10,494 nucleotides of DNA from JAQUGA01 sp964521105 (GCA_964521105.1 CAZFPO010000104.1:1-10494), one strand, 5' to 3'; counted from the stretch's first letter, positions 1 to 7,340 are shown. The notes: generated by a model not told the origin, from the sequence alone. Made by a program: numbers and translations.

Positions 1-215
1 AAAGTATATCTATAGTTGATATTAAAAATGTCCTAAGAATGGGGAGTACTTTACTGCGTTAAATAAAACTTACCAAACACTAAACTTTTAATCGGTGCGT
101 ATAAAAAGTATTGGGGATGGGTACATTTTTTAAACCGACACAAACGCCAATGTGAGGCAGAATATTTGATTTAAACAATTAAAAATCAGCACTTTATTCG
201 CTTTACTACGACTAT
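1..215. other. Left-end stretch without a recognisable gene
   Basis: No open frame of useful length, tRNA or rRNA is visible in either strand here. The base composition is slightly less AT-rich than the other intergenic regions: there are small G runs near 40-46 and 113-120 and a GC-richer patch at about 134-159, which contains a tiny GCC/GGC inverted pair (146-148 with 156-158). It lies directly downstream of the GIY-YIG gene, so it is that gene's 3' flank. No U-run terminator is evident. It may be the edge of a dispersed intergenic repeat or mobile segment, but this cannot be shown from a single copy. Confidence 0.4.
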
Positions 216-1088
216 CTAACTATTATCATTTGTTTCATATTCTTGTAAAGTTTTTCCTGATTTCATTTTCCATTCAGTCAATCCGTTTGCACTTCGCCCC
301 ATAATAATCATAGCAGCAGATGATGAACTACTAAATAAATAATCACGTTTCATTATCAGTTTTTCATTTACTTTAACAATCACACCTTCTGAAATCAATG
401 TATCCCGAAGTTTGTGCATTGTCTTTGGATATGAATTAGTTATTGGGTCAGCAATTTGGGAATTCTCAAAAACCACAAAACCCTCACTTGTTGTTTTACC
501 AATTCCATTTGCACCTCTTGTTGCAGAAATATAAAATAAATCTTCCCTACTATCAGTTTGTTCTTTAGTATTAACTTGTCTAATTTGCTCAAACGCGTTG
601 TATCCCAAAGTACTTACTAAAGTTAAGATATTTGAGAGGAATTCTTCCATTTCTGCTTTATCAGACTCTGAAATGCTTGATTGTGTCGGTTTTTGATTAT
701 TTATCAATTCGTAACGGTTTGCAGAACTTGCAATATCATGAAGTCTGTTTTCCAAATATTTAATGTGTGCTTTGTTTAAGTTATCGTCCTTGCTAATAAA
801 TACAATCGCCACATTCCAAAAATCTTTTTCTTTAACATGTTGAGTAAGTCGATTAAATATATTCTCAGCTTCACCAATGTATAATTGTCCTTTTTCAGAT
901 AAATCCGCACTTTTATTAAGTAAAATATAAACACCAGTAGTCTGTATCTCAGGCCTATCCGTACAAATTTTGATCAAATTACGTGGAAGTTTATATGCCT
1001 TACCTGTCCAATTAGAGAATTCACAAGTTAGTCTCCCGTTTGTGTCACCATCTATCAAGAATAATTTTATCGTTTTACCAAATTTCAT
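216..1088 (-). CDS. GIY-YIG nuclease family protein with C-terminal DUF4357
   Basis: This 290-residue protein has a GIY-YIG endonuclease fold. The two signature strands are GVY (52-54) and LYIG (69-72), followed by Arg80 and His84 in NIFNRLTQH, and the likely metal-binding Glu113 in KYLENRL. All expected catalytic positions appear present, so it is probably an active nuclease. Residues about 253-286, with a Ser run and then MGRSANGLTEWKMKSGKTL, match the small DUF4357 domain often found at the C-terminus of such proteins. The middle (about 130-250) is unassigned. The start has no Shine-Dalgarno sequence, only an A-rich leader, as expected in Bacteroidota. The gene lies 82 bp downstream of rho on the same strand and could be read through from it; only a poor promoter match (AAGTTTTG, 1118-1125 minus) lies upstream. 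The substrate is unknown. Families of this kind are patchily distributed, so this may be an acquired gene. Family call is strong; biological role is not known. Confidence 0.85.
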   Translation of the reverse strand: MKFGKTIKLFLIDGDTNGRLTCEFSNWTGKAYKLPRNLIKICTDRPEIQTTGVYILLNKSADLSEKGQLYIGEAENIFNRLTQHVKEKDFWNVAIVFISKDDNLNKAHIKYLENRLHDIASSANRYELINNQKPTQSSISESDKAEMEEFLSNILTLVSTLGYNAFEQIRQVNTKEQTDSREDLFYISATRGANGIGKTTSEGFVVFENSQIADPITNSYPKTMHKLRDTLISEGVIVKVNEKLIMKRDYLFSSSSSAAMIIMGRSANGLTEWKMKSGKTLQEYETNDNS

Positions 1089-1137
1089 TTTTTTATAATG
1101 CTTTTTTATAGATTGGCCAAAACTTTCTTCCTTCCAA

Positions 1138-1165
1138 CTTTTAACTCTAAACTTTTAACTCTAAA
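1138..1165. repeat. Two tandem copies of a 14-bp repeat
   Basis: The unit CTTTTAACTCTAAA occurs twice in direct succession (1138-1151 and 1152-1165) and is followed by a partial third start (CTCTA). It sits in the 82-bp gap between the end of rho and the start of the GIY-YIG gene. On the minus strand it is a purine-rich tract. No hairpin is formed, so it is not an intrinsic terminator. It is probably a slippage-generated simple repeat; any regulatory effect is speculative. Confidence 0.85.
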
Positions 1166-1170
1166 CTCTA

Positions 1171-3240
1171 TTACCCGTTCATCGAAATTAGAAATTCATC
1201 GTTATCTTTGGTAAATCTCATTTTATCTTTAATAAATTCCATGGCTTCAATGGTATTCATGTCAGCTAAATGGTTCCGTAATATCCATAAACGTTGAAGG
1301 GTTTCTTTATTATGGAGTAGGTCATCGCGGCGTGTACTAGAAGCAACAATATCCACGGCTGGATAAATTCGTTTATTCGAAAGTTTTCGATCGAGTTGGA
1401 GTTCCATATTTCCAGTACCTTTAAATTCTTCAAAGATTACCTCGTCCATTTTTGAGCCAGTATCAGTTAATGCCGTAGCAATAATTGTTAAAGAGCCTCC
1501 ATTTTCAATTTTTCGAGCAGCACCAAAGAAGCGTTTTGGTTTTTGAAGCGCATTTGCTTCTACTCCACCCGACAAGACTTTGCCAGATGCTGGAGAAACG
1601 GTATTGTATGCACGAGCTAAACGAGTAATTGAATCTAACAGGATACATACATCGTGACCACATTCAACCATTCGTTTTGCTTTTTCGAGAACGATGTTTG
1701 AAATTCGAACATGGCGATCGGCTGGTTCATCAAAAGTAGATGCTACCACTTCGGCTCTAACGCTACGTTCCATATCGGTAACTTCTTCGGGACGTTCATC
1801 GATTAGTAAAACAATAAGATAAACTTCGGGGTGATTGGCTGCAATTGCATTTGCTATTTCTTTCAATAAAACCGTTTTACCTGTTTTAGGTTGTGCCACA
1901 ATTAATCCACGCTGTCCTTTACCAATAGGGCTAAACAAATCAATAACACGGGTTGAAATAGTTTCAAGTTTATGACCTGTAAGTTTTAATTTTTCATCAG
2001 GAAAAAGTGGTGTAAGATAATCAAAAGGTATTCTGTCGCGAACTTCTTCGGGTGTTCTACCATTTATTTCTTCGACTTTAACTAGTGGAAAATATTTTTC
2101 ACCTTCTTTAGGCGGACGTATGTATCCGCGAACAGTATCACCTGTTTTTAATCCAAACAATTTTATTTGTGATTGTGAAACATAAATATCGTCTGGAGAA
2201 TTTAAATAATTATAATCGGATGACCTTAAAAATCCATATCCATCATTTACAATTTCTAAAACACCCTCACTTAAAATAGTTCCGTCGTATTCAATAACTA
2301 CTTCTTTTTCCTGAGCTGGCTGCGAAATTTGATTTGAATCTATAGCACTATTTTCATCAGACCTTGTCTCATTATTTTCAGACGGTTGAATATTTTCGAT
2401 ATCAGAAGGTTTGTCACCATTTTTCTTTTTAATTTCAAATTTTTTAACTGGTTTAACCTCTTCTTCTATTGGAGTTTGTTCTGTTTTAATATCTTCAATT
2501 AAAATTGATGGTTCTTGGTTGTTATCATCTAATATTTCCGGAACAATAAATTCAGATTTAATAGGCATGATGACCACATTATCGTCCATCAAATCATCTA
2601 CAATAATATCGTTTGAAACTAATGAATAATCGACTGTTGGAATTGAATTATCGTCGGTTAAACCTAATTCTATGTCCTCAAGTAAAACTTTTTTACGTTC
2701 CTCAACTTTTGGAGGTAATTTTATTTCCTCTTTATTTTCAAATTCATCAAACAAAGTAGTTCCTTTGATTTCAACAACTTGTTGTTTAGCTGGCTTGTTT
2801 TGATTATTACTTGTGTTAAAAGGTTTTTTATTATTAAAGTTATTGTTTGGTTTTTTAGGGGTGTTTGATTTTGGCAAATTAGTTGCCGCATTTTCTTGTT
2901 TAGGAATTATTTTATTATTTTCAGCTTTTGGAAGTTGCTTTACCTCATCTTTTTTAGCCATTGGCAATTCACTCTTAGGAATAATTTTAGTAGCCACATT
3001 ACCATTTTCTATCGAAGTTGCAATGGGTTTTTTAGCAATAATTCTTTTTCGAGATCCTTTATTTAAATTTTGTTTTTCTTGATTGAGTATTTCCTGGCTA
3101 GGATTTGTTGCTTGATGATCAAGTATTTTATATATGAGTTCAATTTTTGTTAATTTGTCAAATTTCTCGATATCTAGTGTTTTAGCGATATCTTTCAATT
3201 CAGTAATGAGCATCTCATTAAGTGCATCCTTTTTATACAT
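1171..3240 (-). CDS. rho: Transcription termination factor Rho, with long disordered insertion
   Basis: Rho is the hexameric RNA-dependent ATPase helicase that ends transcription at Rho-dependent sites. Residues 1-43 form the SAP-like Rho N-terminal domain. Residues about 45-312 are a low-complexity Asn/Lys/Glu/Pro/Ile-rich region predicted to be disordered. The cold-shock-like primary RNA-binding domain spans about 313-395 (DGYGFLRS at 333-340). The ATPase core follows: Walker A QPKTGKT (450-456), DERPEE (481-486), Walker B CILLDSITR (532-540), the Q-loop region GKVLSGGVEAN (553-563), the R-loop region EEFKGTGN (604-611) and STRRDD (635-640). All core motifs are intact. At 689 residues it is about 270 longer than E. 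coli Rho (419), the excess being the insertion, which is common in Bacteroidota Rho. The promoter is at 3360-3391, leaving a leader of roughly 110 nt with a possible hairpin. Confidence 0.98.
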   Translation of the reverse strand: MYKKDALNEMLITELKDIAKTLDIEKFDKLTKIELIYKILDHQATNPSQEILNQEKQNLNKGSRKRIIAKKPIATSIENGNVATKIIPKSELPMAKKDEVKQLPKAENNKIIPKQENAATNLPKSNTPKKPNNNFNNKKPFNTSNNQNKPAKQQVVEIKGTTLFDEFENKEEIKLPPKVEERKKVLLEDIELGLTDDNSIPTVDYSLVSNDIIVDDLMDDNVVIMPIKSEFIVPEILDDNNQEPSILIEDIKTEQTPIEEEVKPVKKFEIKKKNGDKPSDIENIQPSENNETRSDENSAIDSNQISQPAQEKEVVIEYDGTILSEGVLEIVNDGYGFLRSSDYNYLNSPDDIYVSQSQIKLFGLKTGDTVRGYIRPPKEGEKYFPLVKVEEINGRTPEEVRDRIPFDYLTPLFPDEKLKLTGHKLETISTRVIDLFSPIGKGQRGLIVAQPKTGKTVLLKEIANAIAANHPEVYLIVLLIDERPEEVTDMERSVRAEVVASTFDEPADRHVRISNIVLEKAKRMVECGHDVCILLDSITRLARAYNTVSPASGKVLSGGVEANALQKPKRFFGAARKIENGGSLTIIATALTDTGSKMDEVIFEEFKGTGNMELQLDRKLSNKRIYPAVDIVASSTRRDDLLHNKETLQRLWILRNHLADMNTIEAMEFIKDKMRFTKDNDEFLISMNG

Positions 3241-3304
3241 AGAATAGTATATTTATTAATCTTAGTGTTTTAAAATTCAATGATCTTGTAATTTGGGAAA
3301 AATA

Positions 3305-3334
3305 CCTCGGGTTAACAGAAAAAATGTTATGAGG
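3305..3334 (-). promoter_or_regulatory. Possible hairpin in the rho leader
   Basis: Within the predicted rho 5' leader, CCTC (3305-3308) pairs with GAGG (3331-3334), and inside it TAAC (3313-3316) pairs with GTTA (3326-3329), separated by an internal loop. It is not followed by a U run in the direction of rho, so it is not an intrinsic terminator. It could be a site for leader-level control of rho, since rho autoregulates through its leader in E. coli, but the stem is short and could be chance. Confidence 0.25.
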
Positions 3335-3359
3335 AAATTTATGTCTTTAATTCAGGTGT

Positions 3360-3391
3360 CAAAATTACATTTTTTTTATTCAAAAAACAAA
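3360..3391 (-). promoter_or_regulatory. Predicted Bacteroidota-type promoter for rho
   Basis: Reading the minus strand, TTTG (3391-3388) is followed after 20 bases by TAATTTTG (3367-3360). This matches the Bacteroidota housekeeping consensus of a TTTG -33 box and a TAnnTTTG -7 box with about 19-21 bases between. Transcription would start near 3354, giving rho a leader of about 110 nt. Consensus is established knowledge; use of this site is inferred. Confidence 0.6.
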
Positions 3392-3458
3392 TTATTCAAA
3401 AAAGATTTAAAAAATTAGTTGAATATTTTATAAATTAGTAGTTTAAAATTTTCTATAA

Positions 3459-4298
3459 ATGAGCGATTATTCAAAAAAGAATGTATCCCTAGTTTTATCA
3501 AGTGGTGGAGCACGAGGGTTATCCCAAATTGGAGTTATTGAAGAGATAGAACGACAAGGATATAAAATCACATCTGTTTCGGGGTGTTCAATTGGAGCTA
3601 TGATTGGAGGCGTTTTCGCAGCTGGTAAAATCAATCCTTTTAAAGAATGGGTTTTGAGTTTATCAAAACGAGATGTTTTAAGATTAATGGATATTTCGTT
3701 TAGTCGTAAAGGATTTTTAAAAGCTGAAAAAGTTTTTGAAAAAATTAGTCCATTTATTGGTCAAAAAAGCATTGAAAATTTACCCATTCATTTTTCGGCA
3801 GTTGCTACAGATATTTATAATAATAAAGAAGTTGTTTTCACAAAAGGATCTTTATCGAAAGCCATACGCTCATCGGTTGCAATTCCAATTTTTATTCATC
3901 CCGGTGTAGTTGATTCAACCATTTTGGTTGATGGCGGAGTAGTTAACCCATTGCCAATTAACCGAGTAAAACGCACCGAAAACGATATAGTTATTGCTGT
4001 AAACGTGAACGATTTAGACGAAGATAATCCAATTTATAAATCGCCATTTAAAAAACACATTCCCAAAAAACAAACCCCAAAAGAAATTGGATTAATCGAC
4101 ATTATGAACATGTCGTTTGAATTACAAATAAGCAAATTAGTGGAATATAGTATCTCCGAAAACAATCCCGAATTAGTAATTCATATACCTCGAAATTGTG
4201 CTAAAACATTTGAGTTTTATTCTGCTCAAAAACTAATCGAAATTGGAACGTATGCAGCAAAAATTGCTATTGAAAAATTTGAAACGAAAGAGAATTGA
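3459..4298 (+). CDS. Patatin-like phospholipase family protein (RssA-like)
   Basis: This is a single-domain patatin-like lipid acyl hydrolase of 279 residues using a Ser-Asp dyad. The oxyanion-hole motif SGGARG is at 15-20, the nucleophile elbow GCSIG at 42-46 with Ser44, and the DGG motif at 158-160 with catalytic Asp158. All three are intact, so it should be active on phospholipid or other acyl esters. The substrate is not determinable. No signal peptide or membrane segment is visible, so it is cytoplasmic, and the size fits the short bacterial RssA/YchK-type subgroup. The start at MSDY is preceded by an A/T-rich leader without a Shine-Dalgarno sequence. It is divergent from rho (218-bp gap) and converges on the nitroreductase gene with only 20 bp between stop codons, so it is transcribed alone. 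Only an imperfect -7 box (TAGTTTAA, 3439-3446) lies upstream. Confidence 0.92.
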   Translation: MSDYSKKNVSLVLSSGGARGLSQIGVIEEIERQGYKITSVSGCSIGAMIGGVFAAGKINPFKEWVLSLSKRDVLRLMDISFSRKGFLKAEKVFEKISPFIGQKSIENLPIHFSAVATDIYNNKEVVFTKGSLSKAIRSSVAIPIFIHPGVVDSTILVDGGVVNPLPINRVKRTENDIVIAVNVNDLDEDNPIYKSPFKKHIPKKQTPKEIGLIDIMNMSFELQISKLVEYSISENNPELVIHIPRNCAKTFEFYSAQKLIEIGTYAAKIAIEKFETKEN

Positions 4299-4318
4299 AA
4301 CATTTTTACAGAGAATAT

Positions 4319-5077
4319 TTAATCGTCATGATTAAAAAAACCTTGATTTTTTAAAACCTCTAAAAAAACTTTGGAAAAATGCACATTATCTTTTTTAGTA
4401 TATCGTTTTTCTACAAAAATTTGAGCTAAGTTATCTAGTTGATTTTCTTCAATAAGTTTTTTCGTAGAACTTAATTCTTCTTTTTCCTTATACAAAGCGT
4501 TAATTGCGGCTTCGTCGTAATCTTGATATGTTTCTTGATGTATTACCGCTTCCAGTGGAAGCCTGTCGGTTAGTTCCGGAATTACTTCGGGATAACCTAT
4601 GGTAATGGTGGTAATTGGAACTACACCCTTTGGTAATTTCAAAACGTCAATAAGCTTATCCGCAGTATAAGTAGTTGTGCCTAGGTAACATATACCTAAC
4701 TGATGTGCTTCAGCTGCAATACAAGCATTTTGAGCAGCAATTACTGCATCTATAAAAGCCCATGAGAAGGATTGTAAATTGTCATAGCCAGGTTTTGCAT
4801 TTCGATATTCGCACCACTTATTAAAACGATTAAAATCAGCACAAAAAGTCAATATTACAGGAGCTTCGGTAATCATTTTTTGATTAAAATGAAATGGTGC
4901 CAATTGTTTTTTCATTTCTTGATCCTGCGTTACAATAATACTGTAAAGTTGCATATTTCCTGTTGTTGAACCACGAACCGCAGCATTTAAGATATCTTGT
5001 AAAATCACATCTGGAACTGCATCTTTTTTATAGGAGCGAATAGTGCGATGCGAAGTTAAGGTAAGCATTGTTTCCAT
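4319..5077 (-). CDS. NfsA-type FMN-dependent nitroreductase family protein
   Basis: This 252-residue flavoenzyme resembles the NfsA/FRP branch of the nitroreductase superfamily, NAD(P)H oxidoreductases that reduce nitro compounds, quinones or flavin. FMN-phosphate binding residues are visible in SHRTIRSY (9-16), the STTGNMQ loop follows at 37-43, GICYLG is at 128-133, and GYPE (161-164) plus the following DRLP (171-174) mark the end of the core. The C-terminal tail (about 195-252), with FVEKRYTKKDN, is typical of the longer NfsA-like forms. It is the last gene of the flavodiiron operon: its ATG lies 5 bp after the lipoprotein stop codon, so the two are almost certainly co-transcribed. An alternative start at Met4 is possible. 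The physiological substrate is unknown; the operon suggests a role in redox or nitrosative stress, which is inference. Confidence 0.9.
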   Translation of the reverse strand: METMLTLTSHRTIRSYKKDAVPDVILQDILNAAVRGSTTGNMQLYSIIVTQDQEMKKQLAPFHFNQKMITEAPVILTFCADFNRFNKWCEYRNAKPGYDNLQSFSWAFIDAVIAAQNACIAAEAHQLGICYLGTTTYTADKLIDVLKLPKGVVPITTITIGYPEVIPELTDRLPLEAVIHQETYQDYDEAAINALYKEKEELSSTKKLIEENQLDNLAQIFVEKRYTKKDNVHFSKVFLEVLKNQGFFNHDD

Positions 5078-5082
5078 ATATA

Positions 5083-5940
5083 TTATTTGGCTTTTTTAAT
5101 TTCAATAAATCGTTCATCTTCCGAAGGATAATAAATTGAGTATCCTTTTTGCTTATTCATTTGATTTCCAATATATCGCAAATTATATCCATAAGACTGG
5201 TACACTTTAGCGGCATAAACATTAATTAAATGGTTATAAAAATACTGACTCATTTTATTGGATGCACTGTTTACCATAGGAACAATATCCGAAGTGTCAA
5301 TATCTTTACGCTTAAACTTGAATTCATAATTTCCACTAATACTTTGAACAAAACGACCTTCCACTATGTCGCTAATAACCTGCGATGAATACAATATTTG
5401 CAATGGAATTGTATCATTTGAAGCCTTATATAATTCGAACCAAACATTAAATGAAAGGGTTTTTATTTCAACTTCTTTGTATACTTCACTATCATAATCA
5501 ATGGGTTGTGAGTATGGTATTTTTTTTATATTCTCCTCCATCTCAATTTGAGCAATTTTTAGCACATAAGCGTTTGTATCGTTTTGATAAAATTTTTCAA
5601 CATCCGATTTAGAAAATATTTTCACTTCGGTTAATTTTAGTTGATTAATTAAAGTATTGTAAAAAGTATTAATTAATAATGTGTCGGGTAATTTTTCTAA
5701 AAACTTAGTATTTACATTCCAAATAGTGTCCTGAAGTGCTTTTGGAAGTTTGGAAAAATCGGGATATAAATCGACAATTGTAGTGTTTGTTTTTAAAATC
5801 ACATCACAAGGCAGAACCAATACCGAAATATTATTTGATTCTTTAAAGTTTTTAACCACAAAATACTCGGGAGTACAACCAAAAAATATAAAGTTTACAG
5901 TTAATAAAAAAAATATAAAACGAATAAGATGTTTAATCAT
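5083..5940 (-). CDS. Uncharacterised lipoprotein in the flavodiiron operon
   Basis: I do not recognise the family. From the chosen start (MIKHLIRF) the protein has 285 residues and begins with a classic lipoprotein signal: basic residues at 3-7, a hydrophobic stretch at 8-20, then the lipobox end FFGC with lipidated Cys22. The mature part is soluble and Lys/Asp/Asn-rich with alternating predicted strands (VSVLVLP-like segment near 40-48) and no further membrane segment. The residues after Cys (TPEYF) are not strongly acidic, so the surface-export signal of Bacteroidota lipoproteins is not evident and a periplasm-facing location is more likely. An in-frame ATG at 5997 would add 19 residues ahead of the signal peptide and overlap fprA by 65 bp. 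The ATG at 5940 overlaps the fprA stop by just 8 bases (ATGATTAA), a normal coupled arrangement. The next gene, the nitroreductase, begins 5 bp after the stop. Confidence 0.8.
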   Translation of the reverse strand: MIKHLIRFIFFLLTVNFIFFGCTPEYFVVKNFKESNNISVLVLPCDVILKTNTTIVDLYPDFSKLPKALQDTIWNVNTKFLEKLPDTLLINTFYNTLINQLKLTEVKIFSKSDVEKFYQNDTNAYVLKIAQIEMEENIKKIPYSQPIDYDSEVYKEVEIKTLSFNVWFELYKASNDTIPLQILYSSQVISDIVEGRFVQSISGNYEFKFKRKDIDTSDIVPMVNSASNKMSQYFYNHLINVYAAKVYQSYGYNLRYIGNQMNKQKGYSIYYPSEDERFIEIKKAK

Positions 5941-7150
5941 TACAAACGCATTGTGATTCAATAACTTTTTGACCAAATTGTTTTCCATAATCAACAAAAG
6001 TACTAAAATCTTTTTCTTGCGGGCGAAATTTCACAAAACAACTTTCGCCAAAATACGAAAGTTTAAGATTTTGAATATTATTTATTAAGTTTTTTTCGGC
6101 TTCGCCACTCCAACCGTATGAGCCAAATGCTCCTGCAAGTTTAGCTCTATCGCGAAGCGGCGACATAAGAGCAAAGCACATATATAATTGAGGCAACATG
6201 TTTTGGTTTATTGTAGGACTTCCAAAAAGGTATGCCGAGCTTGATTCGAGTTTTTGACTTAGGGTTTCCAAATCCATTTTTTCGATATCACAAAAATCAA
6301 TTTCAAGACCATCCACTTGTTGTAATCCTTCCACAATTTTTTCGCCAAGCTCCCGTGTATAGCCATAAGCCGAAACATAAGCAACTAATACTTTGTTTTT
6401 TTGGCACAATCCTAAAGCTTCTTTTGCATATTTTTCCGATAGGTCGACATATTTTTTCCAATTTGAAGTGAGCAAAGGACCATGTCCATTACAAATAGCA
6501 TTAATTTCGAGTGGACGAATTTTTTCAATGGCTTTTAGCAAGAACTTACTAAACGGCTTTAAAATCACGTCAAAATAATATTTAAAAGCATCGTCAAAAT
6601 TCCCCACTTTATCATCGTACATTTCCGAATTACAAAAATGTGAACCAAACGAATCGCACGTAAATAAAACTTTATCTTCGACCAAATAGCTATAAATACT
6701 ATCGGGCCAATGTAAATTTGCCGCACCAATAATTTTCATTGTTTTATTCCCTAAATCAATTTCGTCTCCATCTTTAACAACAATATGAGGAAAATCATCT
6801 CCAATTTGGTCTTTTAAATATCTAATTGCATTACCACTGGCTAAAACCTTAGCATTAGGGGCAATTGCTAATAATTTTTTTAAACTTCCAGAGTGGTCGG
6901 GTTCGGTGTGATTAACAAAAATGTATTCAATTTCGTTTAACGCTACAACCTGTTTGATTTTTGCCAAATAAGTATCCCAAAATTTTTCCTTTGCCGTTTC
7001 AACAATACATTTTTTGGTGGCATTAATAAAATAAGAATTATAAGTTGCACCATATTTGGTTTCCATTACAATATCAAACGTTTTAATATCTGGGTCTAAA
7101 ACTCCAATCCATTTAACATCGGGAGTTATATCTAAAATTTTTGCATCCAT
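5933..7150 (-). CDS. fprA: Flavodiiron protein (FprA-type oxygen/NO reductase)
   Basis: This 405-residue protein is a class A flavodiiron protein, which reduces O2 to water and/or NO to N2O in anaerobes. The N-terminal metallo-beta-lactamase-like half holds the complete diiron ligand set: HTEPDH (His81, Glu83, Asp85, His86), His147 in NLHWPDS, Asp166 in FTCDSF and His223 in CNGHGP. The C-terminal half (about 253-400) is a flavodoxin domain, with the FMN phosphate loop near VSAYGYTRELGE (259-270) and later FMN-contacting segments GSPTIN (310-315) and GSYGWSGE (343-350). There is no fused rubredoxin, so electrons must come from a separate rubredoxin or reductase not encoded in this window. It heads a minus-strand operon with the lipoprotein (8-bp overlap) and nitroreductase. 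A perfect -7 box lies 16 bases upstream of the ATG. Whether O2 or NO is the main substrate cannot be told from sequence. Confidence 0.95.
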   Translation of the reverse strand: MDAKILDITPDVKWIGVLDPDIKTFDIVMETKYGATYNSYFINATKKCIVETAKEKFWDTYLAKIKQVVALNEIEYIFVNHTEPDHSGSLKKLLAIAPNAKVLASGNAIRYLKDQIGDDFPHIVVKDGDEIDLGNKTMKIIGAANLHWPDSIYSYLVEDKVLFTCDSFGSHFCNSEMYDDKVGNFDDAFKYYFDVILKPFSKFLLKAIEKIRPLEINAICNGHGPLLTSNWKKYVDLSEKYAKEALGLCQKNKVLVAYVSAYGYTRELGEKIVEGLQQVDGLEIDFCDIEKMDLETLSQKLESSSAYLFGSPTINQNMLPQLYMCFALMSPLRDRAKLAGAFGSYGWSGEAEKNLINNIQNLKLSYFGESCFVKFRPQEKDFSTFVDYGKQFGQKVIESQCVCND

Positions 7151-7166
7151 ATTGTTTATTTTTTAG

Positions 7167-7174
7167 CAAAATTA
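7167..7174 (-). promoter_or_regulatory. Predicted -7 promoter box of the fprA operon
   Basis: On the minus strand the sequence reads TAATTTTG, an exact match to the Bacteroidota -7 box TAnnTTTG, ending 16 bases before the fprA ATG. The -33 box is weak (TTTT at 7197-7194, 19 bases upstream). The transcript would have a very short leader of about 10 nt. The 190-bp divergent region shared with the HD-domain gene shows no clear inverted-repeat operator. Confidence 0.5.
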
Positions 7175-7313
7175 CAAGTTTATTTTTAACTTTAAAATAA
7201 AAAAATCTTATTGTGTTATAGAAATTAATTTGAAGATATTTAAGAAACAAAACTTTTAAGAATTAGTTTGATTAAAAAAAGATAAAACATTCAAAATCGT
7301 AATTCAATTTTTC

Positions 7314-7321
7314 TAAATTTG
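7314..7321 (+). promoter_or_regulatory. Predicted -7 promoter box of the HD-domain gene
   Basis: TAAATTTG matches TAnnTTTG exactly and lies 19 bases before the ATG of the HD-domain gene. No convincing TTTG -33 box is present at 19-21 bases upstream, so strength is uncertain. It faces away from the fprA promoter across the same intergenic region. Confidence 0.45.
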
Positions 7322-7340
7322 TCGGAAAATATTATTAAAG

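Noticed and set aside
1118..1125. AAGTTTTG on the minus strand as a -7 box for the GIY-YIG gene
   Set aside because: It misses the first T of TAnnTTTG and has no TTTG -33 partner, so read-through from rho is as likely.
2411..3082. Plus-strand open frames of 72 and 89 codons opposite rho
   Set aside because: They are antisense to the low-complexity, disordered part of rho; their hydrophobic composition is the complement of Lys/Asn/Glu codons, and no start context supports them.
3419..3446. Possible promoter for the patatin gene (TTG, 17 bases, TAGTTTAA)
   Set aside because: The -7 box lacks the final TG of TTTG and the spacing is short, so it is weaker than the other promoters in the window and was not listed as a feature.
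4319..4335. Inverted repeat TTAATC/GATTAA at the convergent patatin and nitroreductase ends
   Set aside because: The stem is six AT-rich pairs with no U-run on the proper side of either strand, so it is not a credible terminator.
5750..6578. Plus-strand open frames of 61-79 codons opposite the lipoprotein and fprA genes
   Set aside because: They overlap well-supported minus-strand genes with intact motifs, and resemble no protein family.
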